Source: Cylindrotheca closterium (lineage: Eukaryota > Bacillariophyta > Bacillariophyceae > Bacillariales > Bacillariaceae). Taken from it: DNA of 64,000 bases. Position 1 is the first letter of the stretch. The number at the start of each line of letters is the position of its first letter. The notes beneath the pieces were generated by a model that had not been told where the DNA came from, made no database searches, and saw only the letters and a program-made list of their open reading frames with translations. Of this stretch, positions 20,742-30,829 are shown one piece after another. The stretch spans positions 372,001 to 436,000 of the forward strand of contig CAKOGP040002202.1 of assembly GCA_933822405.4 (NCBI GenBank), given 5' to 3'. The translations under genes and the position numbers were made by a program.

Positions 20742-20825
20742 CACGAGGCTGGCTTCCAGTTTTAGCAACCTGCTAGACCTTACAAATCCTATCGAAGCCA
20801 GCTAAGCCAGCTTCGGTAGATTATA
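20742..20825 (+). repeat. Decayed duplicate of the 3' end of the His-rich gene
   Basis: The order GCTG..CCAGTT.TAGCAAC.TGCTAGA.CTT ... TCGAAGCCAGCT ... TAGATTA matches 20643-20730 with indels. It then shows a second CCAGCTTCGG. It reads as a partial tandem duplication that has since diverged. Confidence 0.6.
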
Positions 20826-21068
20826 GAAATTCATAAACACTGTAGTGTATAATAGCCATTATATATCAATACGTAAGTAGTACTTGTGCCTCATTTTTAA
20901 AACATCATGTTCCGAATTTTTTAGGCGTGTCTGATCTTCGTCCGTCGATCGAGCCGTTGAATTTTTGGCGGGAGGATTCATAGAACGAACATCCATGACG
21001 ATCGATGTTGAACCAACAAACAAAATCCCTCCCGCCAAGTCCTGAATCCGACACTGAGAGGCCTCGGC

Positions 21069-24000
21069 ATGATGCCGATGATCCAAGCTATGATTGCTTT
21101 CACTTCTCTTGTCATCGTGGTAATGACACGAGCCGAGCCGTCAGTTGGGCAAGAACACACTACACAGGATACCAACACGACGAACAATGATGATACTGCA
21201 GACCGACAGCTCGTGCGTTCGACTACCCGTTATGGCATTGGGCCAGAAGAATTCGAAAGGCCGAATTCTACAACAGAAACAAAATCAAAAGAGAGAAATT
21301 TCAGGACGGCCAATTTATTTCAAACTGGAGCACAAACCCATCAATACAACATGATTGGAACGGCGCAGAACAGTGATGGACCAGTCAATTTCGAATGTTC
21401 TATACTGAAGGGTGCTGAATGTTGCACAGATCAAGATTGTGCCGCTGAGGACAACAATATATGTGTCAATCGGAATTGTATTGACAAAGGATATCCTCGG
21501 TTTACTTTGGAATGGTATGGATACGACGACTACGATTTGATTGTGACCACACCTAGCGGCATTGCTCTTTCCGTTCTATTAGGTTTTGATCCGACTACTG
21601 GGGGTCGAGTTGGTGAAGTTGTGGACCAAGAAGGCTTAGGATTTCACACTGAGAACACATACTTTCCTTCTCCAGGAGCTCCAATCGGTACATATACCTA
21701 CGCTGTCGCTGAATTTTCCACACAGGAACGAGTCAATGGGTGGACACTGACGGTATACGATGAACAGGGCGAGGTTTCCAGGCACAAGGGAGCAGGAGGT
21801 TCCGAAACCTTTCGCTATGAGCGATTGAATCCATCATCGTCCTCGCCGCTACCACCGTCTCCAGTGACACCGCCTATATCATTGCCATGCAACGCGGCGG
21901 TTGACGAGTGTTGCATTGATTCTGACTGTTCGGACCCTGATAATGCATGTGTGAATCGAAATTGCGTTGTGAATGGAGGGCTTAGGTTTACACTTTATTG
22001 GGAAGGAGATGACGATTACGACTTAATTGTGAGAACACCCAGCGGTATTTCACTTTCCTTCGTTATTGAATTTGATCCGACCACTGGAGGTCGAGTGGGA
22101 GAACCAACAGATCAGCTTGGTTCAGGATATCATGTAGAGAATACATATTTTCCAGAATGGGCAGCTGGTGCGGGAGTTTTCACATTCTCAGTCCGCCCAA
22201 TGTCCACAGAGGGTGAAGCTGATAGGTGGGCCTTGGAAGTCGTCAATGATCAAGAAACTGTCTTCTTCCAGACTGGAGTTGGTGCTTCCCGTGATTTCCA
22301 GTTCAGCAAGCCCTCGTCGCCTCCAGTTATGCAGCCCACCAATCGACCAAATAGCCTGCCTACTTCCCGACCCTTGCCTACTCCAGCACCAGTTCAGAGA
22401 CCGACTGGCAGTGTCTGTTCCATTCTGACAGATGAATGCTGTTCGGATTTTGATTGCCCAACCGCCAGAGATTTTTGCGTTCGAGCATATTGTATTCGAG
22501 ATGGCAGTCCGCGATTCACTCTGACTTGGGACGGAGACGACGATCTTGACCTTATTGTGGACACACCACTGGGTACAACTCTGTCGCGATCTCTGATTTT
22601 CGATCCACTCTCCGGTGGCATCTTTGAGGCAGATAACAATCAAGAGGAACTTGGATCCCACTTTGAGAATGTTTACTTTCCCCTTGCTGGATCTCCATTC
22701 GGGGAGTACTCGCTCCAAGTTCGTTCGTTTCGAAGGAATGGTTCGGATGACTCTTGGACGTTGCAAATTTACAGTGACGGAAACCTGATAGATACAAAAT
22801 CTGGTGCTGGAGAGTCGGATACTATTCCTTTTGTTCGTGCTGGTTCTGATGAGCCCGAGCGGCCACCCTATGATGGAAGCAGATGCACCCCACTGACGGA
22901 TGAATGCTGTTTCGAATCGGATTGTGATGGGGGCCAAGTCTGTGTAAACCGAGTATGCCTTGAACGAGGATATCCAAGAATTACCTTAACTTGGACTGGC
23001 GACGATGACCTGGCGTTGGTCGTCACCATCCCAAATGGACAAGTTTTGTCCGCTGGGATTAATTACGATGCTGCGACTGGTGCAAGACGTCAGAAGAATG
23101 CGAACCGACAAGACTATGATTTGAATGTTGACAGCATCTACTTTCCGTATCTAAGCGGGACTATCAAGTATTCCGTGGACTCACTGCTCAAGCGAGGTTC
23201 TAGTCGAGACCCTTGGACTTTAGCGGTCTATGAAAAGGATACCAAAGTCCAAGAGTTCACTGGGTTTGGAGAGTCGAAAAACTTTTTCTATGTACCACCG
23301 GCAGCAGTACCTGATCCTTCGCCCAGCTCGGCTCCGAATCCGTTCCGACCGCCGACGCCTTCCATAGTCCCATCGCCTACGGACGTCGGACAATGTCCTT
23401 TTGAATGTTGTGCGTCCTATGACTGTTTGGCAGATCAAGTTTGCCTTCAGAGAAGGTGTCTTCGGGAAGGTACCCTACGCTTCACCTTGTCATGGACAGG
23501 AAATGACAACGTGGATCTATTGGTCCTAACCCCAGATGGAACCGAGCTGTCAAATGCAAATCCGTCCGACGATTCATCCGGTGGGTCCTTTGAAGTCGAT
23601 ATAATTGCCGACGAGGACTTTGGCTTCCACGCTGAAAATGCCGTATTCAGGGGTTCCAACATACCTTTGGGAACATATTCATATTCTGTCAATGCTGTGA
23701 ATACTCGGGGCGCTAGAGACGAATGGGAGGTGCAAGTCTTTGCTTACTCGCAACTTGTTGGCTGGCAAAGGGGGCAGGGACAGTCGAGGACCTTTGCTTA
23801 TACCTTTGACGGAGACGGCAGTTTCGCCCCCACCAATGCGCCATTTCCATTTCCCAGTAGTCTTCCGTCGGCGTCACCCTCGCAACATCCAACCAACACT
23901 TTCAAACCTACGCGGCTCACAGAGATCCCGTCGCAGGTTCCTTCTGGAGAACCTCCACCCTGTGACGAAAGTGTCTACGAGTGTTGTGCAAACTCCAGCT

Positions 24001-24389
24001 GTGGGACTGGTGAAGTCTGCCTCCAACGGCAGTGTCTCAGAGATGGTACTCCAAGGTTCACATTGACATGGACAGGAAACGATGATATTGATCTGGCAGT
24101 CATTACACCTGGTGGTTCGGTAGTTTCAGCGTTTCAAAATGATCCAGATTCTGGTGGAATCTTTGAACCAAACGGCGATCAATTTGGATTTGACTTTCAT
24201 GTGGAAAACATTCGATTCAGCGGCAGCACGTTTGGAACCTACGAGTGGTATGTTGACTCGTTTCTGGAGACTGGAGAGAGCGATACATGGACACTTTCCA
24301 TCACTGTTGAAGGAGAGGAAGTTGACTCGATTGAGGCAACTGGGTCAACTTCAGGAAACTATGAGTACATTGAGCCCGACAATTTGTGA
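21069..24389 (+). CDS. Secreted protein of six Cys-rich plus DUF2135-like beta-domain units
   Basis: 1106 aa, one exon. The N-terminal hydrophobic segment (MIAFTSLVIVVM) acts as a signal peptide. Six repeats follow. Each has a short Cys cluster (for example DECCIDSDC ... CVNRNCV) and then ~110 residues beginning PRFTLTWDGDDDLDLIV, continuing SGGIFE ... ENVYFP and ending in a GTYSY..V.....DSWTL strand. The TLTW.GDDDLDL plus GG plus ENIYF pattern resembles the YfaP/DUF2135 beta-sandwich. The Asp cluster suggests calcium. Pro/Ser/Thr linkers separate units 1-2, 2-3, 4-5 and 5-6. A role in the extracellular matrix or cell wall is inferred from secretion and repeat structure. Confidence 0.72.
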   Translation: MMPMIQAMIAFTSLVIVVMTRAEPSVGQEHTTQDTNTTNNDDTADRQLVRSTTRYGIGPEEFERPNSTTETKSKERNFRTANLFQTGAQTHQYNMIGTAQNSDGPVNFECSILKGAECCTDQDCAAEDNNICVNRNCIDKGYPRFTLEWYGYDDYDLIVTTPSGIALSVLLGFDPTTGGRVGEVVDQEGLGFHTENTYFPSPGAPIGTYTYAVAEFSTQERVNGWTLTVYDEQGEVSRHKGAGGSETFRYERLNPSSSSPLPPSPVTPPISLPCNAAVDECCIDSDCSDPDNACVNRNCVVNGGLRFTLYWEGDDDYDLIVRTPSGISLSFVIEFDPTTGGRVGEPTDQLGSGYHVENTYFPEWAAGAGVFTFSVRPMSTEGEADRWALEVVNDQETVFFQTGVGASRDFQFSKPSSPPVMQPTNRPNSLPTSRPLPTPAPVQRPTGSVCSILTDECCSDFDCPTARDFCVRAYCIRDGSPRFTLTWDGDDDLDLIVDTPLGTTLSRSLIFDPLSGGIFEADNNQEELGSHFENVYFPLAGSPFGEYSLQVRSFRRNGSDDSWTLQIYSDGNLIDTKSGAGESDTIPFVRAGSDEPERPPYDGSRCTPLTDECCFESDCDGGQVCVNRVCLERGYPRITLTWTGDDDLALVVTIPNGQVLSAGINYDAATGARRQKNANRQDYDLNVDSIYFPYLSGTIKYSVDSLLKRGSSRDPWTLAVYEKDTKVQEFTGFGESKNFFYVPPAAVPDPSPSSAPNPFRPPTPSIVPSPTDVGQCPFECCASYDCLADQVCLQRRCLREGTLRFTLSWTGNDNVDLLVLTPDGTELSNANPSDDSSGGSFEVDIIADEDFGFHAENAVFRGSNIPLGTYSYSVNAVNTRGARDEWEVQVFAYSQLVGWQRGQGQSRTFAYTFDGDGSFAPTNAPFPFPSSLPSASPSQHPTNTFKPTRLTEIPSQVPSGEPPPCDESVYECCANSSCGTGEVCLQRQCLRDGTPRFTLTWTGNDDIDLAVITPGGSVVSAFQNDPDSGGIFEPNGDQFGFDFHVENIRFSGSTFGTYEWYVDSFLETGESDTWTLSITVEGEEVDSIEATGSTSGNYEYIEPDNL

Positions 24390-24623
24390 GAAGTCGAGAG
24401 AATGGACCTCACCCATGGGGAACTCCGATTACACCAGACCTCTACCACCAGACACATGCATTCGCACTTTCCCGATTCAGGAATTCAGGGGGTGATTCTT
24501 GAAGGTACAGTTCATCTCATCCAAGTCCCCTGTATAGCTAAGGATACAAATTCATGTGTTCAATGCCAAAGGAGAGGCCAAGCTATTATATAATTTCAAT
24601 GCAAGAACTGCGAGTTGACAAAT

Positions 24624-25460
24624 TTACTTCGATTCCGCCTTGACTTTTTCGGCTAATTCACCGAGTAGCCTTAGTACCAAATCTTTACTCAATCCCATGA
24701 CTGAGTCTTCTGTGCCATCAATCTTCTCGACATGTTCCCTTGTCAATGGATGCTCAATCATGAGCCCTCCGGCACAGCTCATGATGGGTTCGTCCAACTC
24801 AATCAGCTTATCAATCAAATCGGCTGGTACCGTTGGTTTGAAATGAATCGTGGCGGTATCCACCCCAGATACTTGAACGCCCGAAGGCAAATGCGTCAAT
24901 ACACAAGATCCAACCGTTGCAGGTGCATCTTTGGCATACCTGGATACAAAATCTCGAGCCTCCCCAATGGATTCGGGTTTTTCCAAAATTTGACCATTGC
25001 AAGTGACGACTTGATCCCCCGTGAGGACGACCCATTCTTGTGTTCCAGCATCATTGGCTTTTGGCATGTCGTCTTTGCAATTTCCAGCCTTGATCTCATT
25101 TACCAAGTGGTCCATCTTGGCCTTGCCCAAGGCAAGTACAAGATCGGTTGGAGCATCTTTGCTGCGATCCCCCAAACCCTTTTCGTCAATAGGGCGGACC
25201 AGTTTGTGATATTTGACTCCCATTTCTTTCAATATTAGTTTCCGTGTAAAGGATGCACTTCCAAGAAGCACTGGCGCTGGCAAACCAACGTCTGCTAGAG
25301 GATCGGATGGTTTTGAGGTCATCTTTCTAACAGTGAATGTTTTGTGACAGGTAATAGGTGTAGCACGAGGCAATAGCGTAAACGCTCGAGTGGGCAGAAT
25401 TGTGGTTGCAAAGAGTATGGAAAGAGTCAAACGATGGGGCAGTGAAAGACCCGAGAGCAT
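24624..25460 (-). CDS. Plastid-type Maf/HAM1-fold nucleotide pyrophosphatase
   Basis: 278 aa from ATG 25460. Maf proteins hydrolyse non-canonical or modified nucleoside triphosphates to monophosphates. The family motifs are present in order: LLGSASFTRKLILKEMG, TGDQVV with the catalytic-type Asp, LEKPESIGEA, and SCAGGLMIEHPL. The N-terminus (LTLSILFATTILPTRAFTLL) is a signal peptide with an AF-type cleavage motif, the bipartite import signal of diatom plastids. A frame extension upstream to 25568 is hydrophilic and would mask it. It is transcribed divergently from the membrane-protein gene starting near 25671. Confidence 0.85.
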   Translation of the reverse strand: MLSGLSLPHRLTLSILFATTILPTRAFTLLPRATPITCHKTFTVRKMTSKPSDPLADVGLPAPVLLGSASFTRKLILKEMGVKYHKLVRPIDEKGLGDRSKDAPTDLVLALGKAKMDHLVNEIKAGNCKDDMPKANDAGTQEWVVLTGDQVVTCNGQILEKPESIGEARDFVSRYAKDAPATVGSCVLTHLPSGVQVSGVDTATIHFKPTVPADLIDKLIELDEPIMSCAGGLMIEHPLTREHVEKIDGTEDSVMGLSKDLVLRLLGELAEKVKAESK

Positions 25461-25670
25461 TCTAGGTTTGGTTTGAGACGTGCAACCACAACAATGATGG
25501 TACAATATGTTACCGATTGTGACGAAGTCAATGAAACGGACCATCAGGATATGTTTTGCGCAATTCAATCGCGCAGTCGACTCAATGAGTCATGGATCTT
25601 TCCATCTCAATTTTATGACAACAAACACACAAAATTCAATATAACACGCGAGGTTGACATATTCTTCAAC

Positions 25671-26240
25671 ATGTTGCTCACCGTATTTGCCTACATCTCC
25701 GATTCCACTCCGCTCCTTCTTGTCTTCACCGCCCTGGAAATTATATCTGTGGCAGTCATGAAACAAAAAGCAGATGCCTTGACGGCAGCAGCGCCCGACC
25801 AGGGCAATCCACCTGACTTGTGGTTTGGTATTTCAGAGGATGCCTTACAGAATTGGCTCGATGGGATTGGCGAAGGGGGTCGTCCATTATATCTTGCATC
25901 GAATGCTTGGGATCTTACAGTCTATATGTGGGCCTACATGCTATTAAGTGGTGCCTTGTTGTATGGTCAGTGTTTGAAAGCAAATCCGAAATTGACGCCA
26001 TTATCCTTGATTTTTGCCTTTGCCATGATGGGTGATTTTATCGAGACGATTCTTCTTCGAAAAGCGACCAATGCATTTCCAACTCCTCTGGCACCAATGC
26101 TTCTGAAACTAATGTCACTTGCCAACATGGCAAAGTGGTCGATTTTTGTCGTGGGTCTTGTGCCTCTGATTGGTTTGGCCGTCAAAAATCGAATGTCGAA
26201 GAATGATGAGTCAATAACAGAAACGGCAAAGACAAAGTAG
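25671..26240 (+). CDS. Small multi-pass membrane protein, unknown
   Basis: 189 aa from ATG 25671, the first methionine before hydrophobic sequence. The frame is open back to 25473, with a hydrophilic 66-residue extension I consider less likely. About four membrane segments are visible: residues ~1-25, a stretch around DLTVYMWAYMLLSGALLYG, one around LTPLSLIFAFAMMGDF, and one near SIFVVGLVPLIGLAV. The C-terminal tail is charged. The Maf start lies about 210 bp away on the other strand, so a shared promoter is likely. I do not recognise the family. Confidence 0.6.
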   Translation: MLLTVFAYISDSTPLLLVFTALEIISVAVMKQKADALTAAAPDQGNPPDLWFGISEDALQNWLDGIGEGGRPLYLASNAWDLTVYMWAYMLLSGALLYGQCLKANPKLTPLSLIFAFAMMGDFIETILLRKATNAFPTPLAPMLLKLMSLANMAKWSIFVVGLVPLIGLAVKNRMSKNDESITETAKTK

Positions 26241-26470
26241 AAGCTTTTATGGTGAACCGCAAATTCTCTTGGTACGTGGAGTCCAAAGGGCAGGAGACTG
26301 TTGCTGGTCTGAGCAGGACCTTCAGTTTTACGGGCACTTTCCAATTCTTTTCCATCTACCTCTACGGTATAAGCTTCAGCATTTTTATATGTTATCATTG
26401 CCTCTGAACCATGCCGCCTTTTCCATACAGTTACAAAAACATTAGCACATTAAAGAGGATCATGTTTAAG

Positions 26471-28024
26471 CTAATCGTCCAATTTCTCCATTCCGTAGAA
26501 CGGTACCATATTGGAAATGATAGTGTTCGCACCGCAGTTTACCCGAGCAACCTGACGGTAATCGAACTTTGGCTTCTTTCGCTCTCTAGATGTAGCAACA
26601 GTTTCCTTCACCGCCACCTCTTGATCTCCTAGCTTCCAATGCCAAATTTTCAGTTCCAACAGAGAGAGATTCTCTCGCTGCTCGTAGTGCTCCAAGATTC
26701 GGTAGACTTCAGCAACAGAAATTTCATCGCTGCTGTCACAAAGAAGTTGATCCCTCACCCCGGCCATCACACGGCTTCTCCATACAGACAGTCCTAGTTT
26801 CGATATACGTTCCATTATTGTCACCTGAGCTAGGAACTCAATCAGCATTCGCCTTTCAGCATACGTTATGCTGGTATTCGCACAAACATAATCAATTGGG
26901 TGACACGCAGTTCCATCCTGGGTATCAAGGAGCTTTCGAGGACAGAGAGCATGGAGCATTTGGAACAAGCTAATACGAGGCTTGGAGGAAAGGGCCAAGA
27001 TATGGAATGCGGACATGCCAAAGCCGTCGACTTGGTCAATAGAGTCCGGCACGACAGCAAGTACAGCCCGAATACTCTCCACGGCAACCATGTGAGGAAG
27101 ATATGATTGCTTGTAACAAGCCTCGTGGAGTGGGTATCCATAAAAGCGCTTGACATATGTCTGATGCAACAGCGAAGCCCTTTCTTCTCTTGGTTTCGAA
27201 TGAAAGCCATCTGGAAACATGGTCTCTTCTTGGAATGGGACCCAATTCTTAGGATAGAGTACCTTTGACACCCATGGACACTCGTCAAAAGCTTCTTCTC
27301 CATTTTCTTCGACAGACGATGGGATGGCAAAGTTTTTCAAGCCAAGGCACCTTGAAAATGCGCCTTGTCGGATATACTGCAATCCCAATGGGAGTTCCAC
27401 AGAAAGCAATGAACGACATGTAGCGAACGTGCTGTGTTCTATAGATCGAATGCGCGGTGGCAGTCGGACTTTGGCCATCCTACTACAGCATCCAAACGCC
27501 GACTCTCCAATTGTTTCAACTCCTTCACCAAAATCCACGAATTCCAGTCTAGAACACATCATGAACGCACCAGTACCAATTGCTTTGACGGATGAAGGGA
27601 TCACTATTCGCTCCACTCTACACATGAAAAATGCTCGCTCACCGATTGTGCGGAGACCGTCGTTGAGCTCGATGTGCTTCAGAGAGCGGCAGTCGGCAAA
27701 GGAATATGACCCGATCACCAATAAGCTTGATGGAAATGACACTCTCTCCAGTGAGAAACATGAGTCAAAGGCAAGAGAATCGATTCTTTCTAGACCGGAA
27801 GGGAAAGACACTTGTGATAACCAATGGCATCCCCCAAAGGCAGCCATTGGTACGACTTGGATTCCACGGGCAAAGACAACGCAAGTGGTGGAACCTTTGT
27901 CAAGATGGCTCAAATCTTCTTCGTTGCGGTAAACGAATGACGCGGGTATGAGAGGTGGGTCATTGACGCTGTCGTAGTCATCAGAATTAACGCTCTCTTC
28001 TTCATTATTTCCATTGTCGTCCAT
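26471..28024 (-). CDS. LRR_5 (BspA-like) leucine-rich-repeat protein, tandem copy 1
   Basis: 517 aa, one exon. After an acidic N-terminus, residues ~55-260 hold repeats of the 23-residue LRR_5 type: LERIDSLAFDSCFSLERVSF, LRTIGERAFFMC, VKAIGTGAFMMCSRLEFVDF and others. The C-terminal half is helical, with MSAFHILALSSKPRISLFQ and a conserved ending (DYRQVARVNCGANTI). This family is greatly expanded in diatoms; binding partners are unknown. No signal peptide, so probably intracellular. Paralogue: 28396-30000, same strand. Confidence 0.85.
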   Translation of the reverse strand: MDDNGNNEEESVNSDDYDSVNDPPLIPASFVYRNEEDLSHLDKGSTTCVVFARGIQVVPMAAFGGCHWLSQVSFPSGLERIDSLAFDSCFSLERVSFPSSLLVIGSYSFADCRSLKHIELNDGLRTIGERAFFMCRVERIVIPSSVKAIGTGAFMMCSRLEFVDFGEGVETIGESAFGCCSRMAKVRLPPRIRSIEHSTFATCRSLLSVELPLGLQYIRQGAFSRCLGLKNFAIPSSVEENGEEAFDECPWVSKVLYPKNWVPFQEETMFPDGFHSKPREERASLLHQTYVKRFYGYPLHEACYKQSYLPHMVAVESIRAVLAVVPDSIDQVDGFGMSAFHILALSSKPRISLFQMLHALCPRKLLDTQDGTACHPIDYVCANTSITYAERRMLIEFLAQVTIMERISKLGLSVWRSRVMAGVRDQLLCDSSDEISVAEVYRILEHYEQRENLSLLELKIWHWKLGDQEVAVKETVATSRERKKPKFDYRQVARVNCGANTIISNMVPFYGMEKLDD

Positions 28025-28395
28025 TGTCTCGCCGGTGCGATGGTGTCATGTGAGATATTCAATATGTTAATGTTGGCTTTCGACGATGATATACAGCATA
28101 TAGATGATAGCAACGGGTCAACATTGTATGCAAACTAAATACGCTCTATTGTTGTTGTACGATGTTTTCTGCTTCGGTGGAAGCACGTACAGACATCGCC
28201 TTTGCTCTACGAGTACGTGGAGCAAGCGTGGAGTATCCTTTATCGCCTATCTAAACATCAGAGCATACTGGGTAGTTCTATTTGCAGAATTTTTTGAAAG
28301 AGAATTAGATGATAAAGAGGGCACAGGATACTGATCTCAGGTAGGTATGTTGTGCAACACAACGATGGCCAGAGCATTTCCCTTCGTGTAAATTA
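28025..28395. other. Spacer between tandem LRR_5 genes
   Basis: About 370 bp holding the 3' end of copy 2 and the promoter of copy 1. No repeat shared with other spacers was noticed. Confidence 0.5.
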
Positions 28396-30000
28396 TTATG
28401 CGTACGAGGGAGTTCTCAGAAATGTCAGCACGTTGCCAACGATAATGTCAGCACCACAGTTCACCCGAGCTGATTCGCGTCCGTCAAACTTTATCCTTTT
28501 TGGATGACGGTCATCTAATGTATCCTCGGATTTTTCATGGCTTTCTTTTAGTAGTATTTTCCAATACCAGATCCTTAACTCCAACGAAGACAGCATTTCC
28601 ATTAGTTCATACCGCTCCAAGACTTGATAGATTTTGTCAATACGCTGACTGCCTTGGAGTGTCATGGTTTCTGCGTCTGCAAATAAGACCTCACGAGCCT
28701 TGGAAATGACGGCTACTCTCCAACTTGGCAATCCTAACTTGTGAGCACGGTGCATCACAGTGGCCTCGGCAAGATACTCCACCAGCCTCGTTCGGTCGCT
28801 CATTGGAATCCTCGAATTTGAGCACATGTACTGAATTGGACGGATTCCCCACCTATCCGGGACTTCCATATGCCGTCTACTAGGACAGGAGTAAGCTTGT
28901 AATATCTGGAATAGACCAATCTCAGGTTGGGACGAAAGTGCCAAAATGTGGAAAGCTGACATGCCAGCTGCATCCACTCGCTGCAGTATATTATCGTCTG
29001 ATGATGATTCTGAATTCAGCAAGGCTATCAAATTGCCGAGTGCTGTTGTTCGTGGCAAATATGACTGCTTGTAACAGAACTCATGGATCGGAAATCGGTC
29101 GTATCGTCTCTTGATGGAAGCGTAAAATCTATTATAAGGATTGTGGGCGAATTCTGGTAGGAACATCTCTTCCAGTCGTCCACATATGCTGAAGCAACTT
29201 TCGGCAATTTCAATTGGGGATGATGATACTACCGCATTGGTCAAAACGTTGCATTGTGCAAAGGCATTTGCGTCAACGGTGCGTAACCCAGTTGATGGGA
29301 ACTCAACTGATAGTAAACTGGTGCAATTTCCAAAAGCATATGAATTTATCACCTGGACTGAGTTAGGTAAATGAATGACTGTCAACGAAGCACAATCAAA
29401 GAAAGCATTGCGGCCAATAATTTTAACGCCCGTGCCAAAATCAACGTGCTCCAAGCGACCACAGCTGACAAACGACGAGTCAAATATGTAATTGAGAGTC
29501 GACGGCAACTTGATCTTTTTCAGAGTCAGACAGAAGGCAAATGCGTGTACTCCAACACATTGAAGGCCTTCATTCAGTTCGATAGATTCCAATCCACAAT
29601 TGAGAAATGCCCATTCTTCAATAGTCTTCAACGATTTTGGAAAGGAGATTGTTCTCAATGATAGGCACCGACGGAATGCCTTTTTGCCAATGGTTTGAAG
29701 GCCCTCGCAGAATGTCACGTTCTGCAATGCCTGACATTCTGAAAAGGCTGCTTCTGGTACGGAGCGAGTGGACCGGCCAAATACAAGGTAAACCAGGTCA
29801 TCGAGCCGACGACTCCGAATGTCCCTTCTGTGATGATATACCAGTGCCGTGATCCTGTCTTGATCATCATTTCCTTCTCCCTCGGCATTCAGGGCGTCTT
29901 CCTCATCATCGGTGCTATCAAGTTCGGCTACTGTGGATCCTTCATCGAAGTTGTTTGGTTCCTCTTCATCCTCGCTGTCTTCAGAATGGTCATCGTCCAT
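28396..30000 (-). CDS. LRR_5 (BspA-like) leucine-rich-repeat protein, tandem copy 2
   Basis: 534 aa, one exon. Acidic start (MDDDHSEDSEDEEEP), LRR_5 repeats at about residues 75-290 (LQTIGKKAFRRCLSLRTISF, VKIIGRNAFFDCASLTVIHL), then the same C-terminal module as copy 1: MSAFHILALSSQPEIGLFQ, LVEYLAEAT and an ending with ESARVNCGADIIVGNV. Copies 1 and 2 arose by tandem duplication but have diverged, so the event is not recent. Function unknown. Confidence 0.85.
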   Translation of the reverse strand: MDDDHSEDSEDEEEPNNFDEGSTVAELDSTDDEEDALNAEGEGNDDQDRITALVYHHRRDIRSRRLDDLVYLVFGRSTRSVPEAAFSECQALQNVTFCEGLQTIGKKAFRRCLSLRTISFPKSLKTIEEWAFLNCGLESIELNEGLQCVGVHAFAFCLTLKKIKLPSTLNYIFDSSFVSCGRLEHVDFGTGVKIIGRNAFFDCASLTVIHLPNSVQVINSYAFGNCTSLLSVEFPSTGLRTVDANAFAQCNVLTNAVVSSSPIEIAESCFSICGRLEEMFLPEFAHNPYNRFYASIKRRYDRFPIHEFCYKQSYLPRTTALGNLIALLNSESSSDDNILQRVDAAGMSAFHILALSSQPEIGLFQILQAYSCPSRRHMEVPDRWGIRPIQYMCSNSRIPMSDRTRLVEYLAEATVMHRAHKLGLPSWRVAVISKAREVLFADAETMTLQGSQRIDKIYQVLERYELMEMLSSLELRIWYWKILLKESHEKSEDTLDDRHPKRIKFDGRESARVNCGADIIVGNVLTFLRTPSYA

Positions 30001-30829
30001 AATGCGTCACTCATCTATTGTTGTTCTTGTTGTAGTAGTTTTTGTTGTTGTTGTTACGATGGGAGAAGGATAATGATGATCAATGATCAGTAGTAATAAT
30101 AATATAACAGATAATGATGAAAAAACTGGGATTTTGCAGTAGGCCATGACGTCCGTCTGCACAACGGATGATGATTCCGGAGACTTCCACGTGGAATATA
30201 ATGAAGATTGAATCAGAAAGAATTAGTCGGACACGCATAATCTTCTGTTGGGTGCGGTGCGAAGGATCGAAAAATAAGATCCATAGTTTGTGCGATACAA
30301 GCTTTGGCTTCTTTCTTTGTTTGACAAGCGAACTATGAATACTATCGTATTGGTACGATACGAATATTGTTGAGAGGAAGGAGCCGATAGATGTGCGTGT
30401 AGAAATGGAAGAAGTGGAGTAAAAAGTGGATTGGTCGAGTGAGTCGTACAACTAAAGAGCTAACATAGTATAGTGGCTGCATAATCTGGAATGAATCGTC
30501 ATGCAGTATGAGATGCCGCGTTCTCTTGTAGTCATACTGTAGCTGTAGTATTTCGTGAGACTATATCCATACGGTACAGTACGTACCGGTTCCACCGCAG
30601 CATGAGGTTCCATTGTCTCTCACCAATCCTTGGATAGTAACATCAAAAGTGCCATTCCAACCTTACAGCTACACACAAACAACGCGAAGATTGTGCTCGC
30701 AAAACTGCAGTTTAGAGTCATCATCATCAACATCCTCTTATCATCTCTCTCATCGCGGAAAGCAAAGTCTTCTTCTGCTGACACTTCATTGACAGATAGC
30801 AACTAACCTTCATTCAAAAGAGTTGAACC
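30001..30829. other. Intergenic between divergent genes
   Basis: 829 bp with a short TTG/TTGTTG microsatellite near 30020-30056 that adjoins the start of the LRR_5 gene. No gene or RNA motif was seen; small frames on the minus strand are low complexity. Confidence 0.5.
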
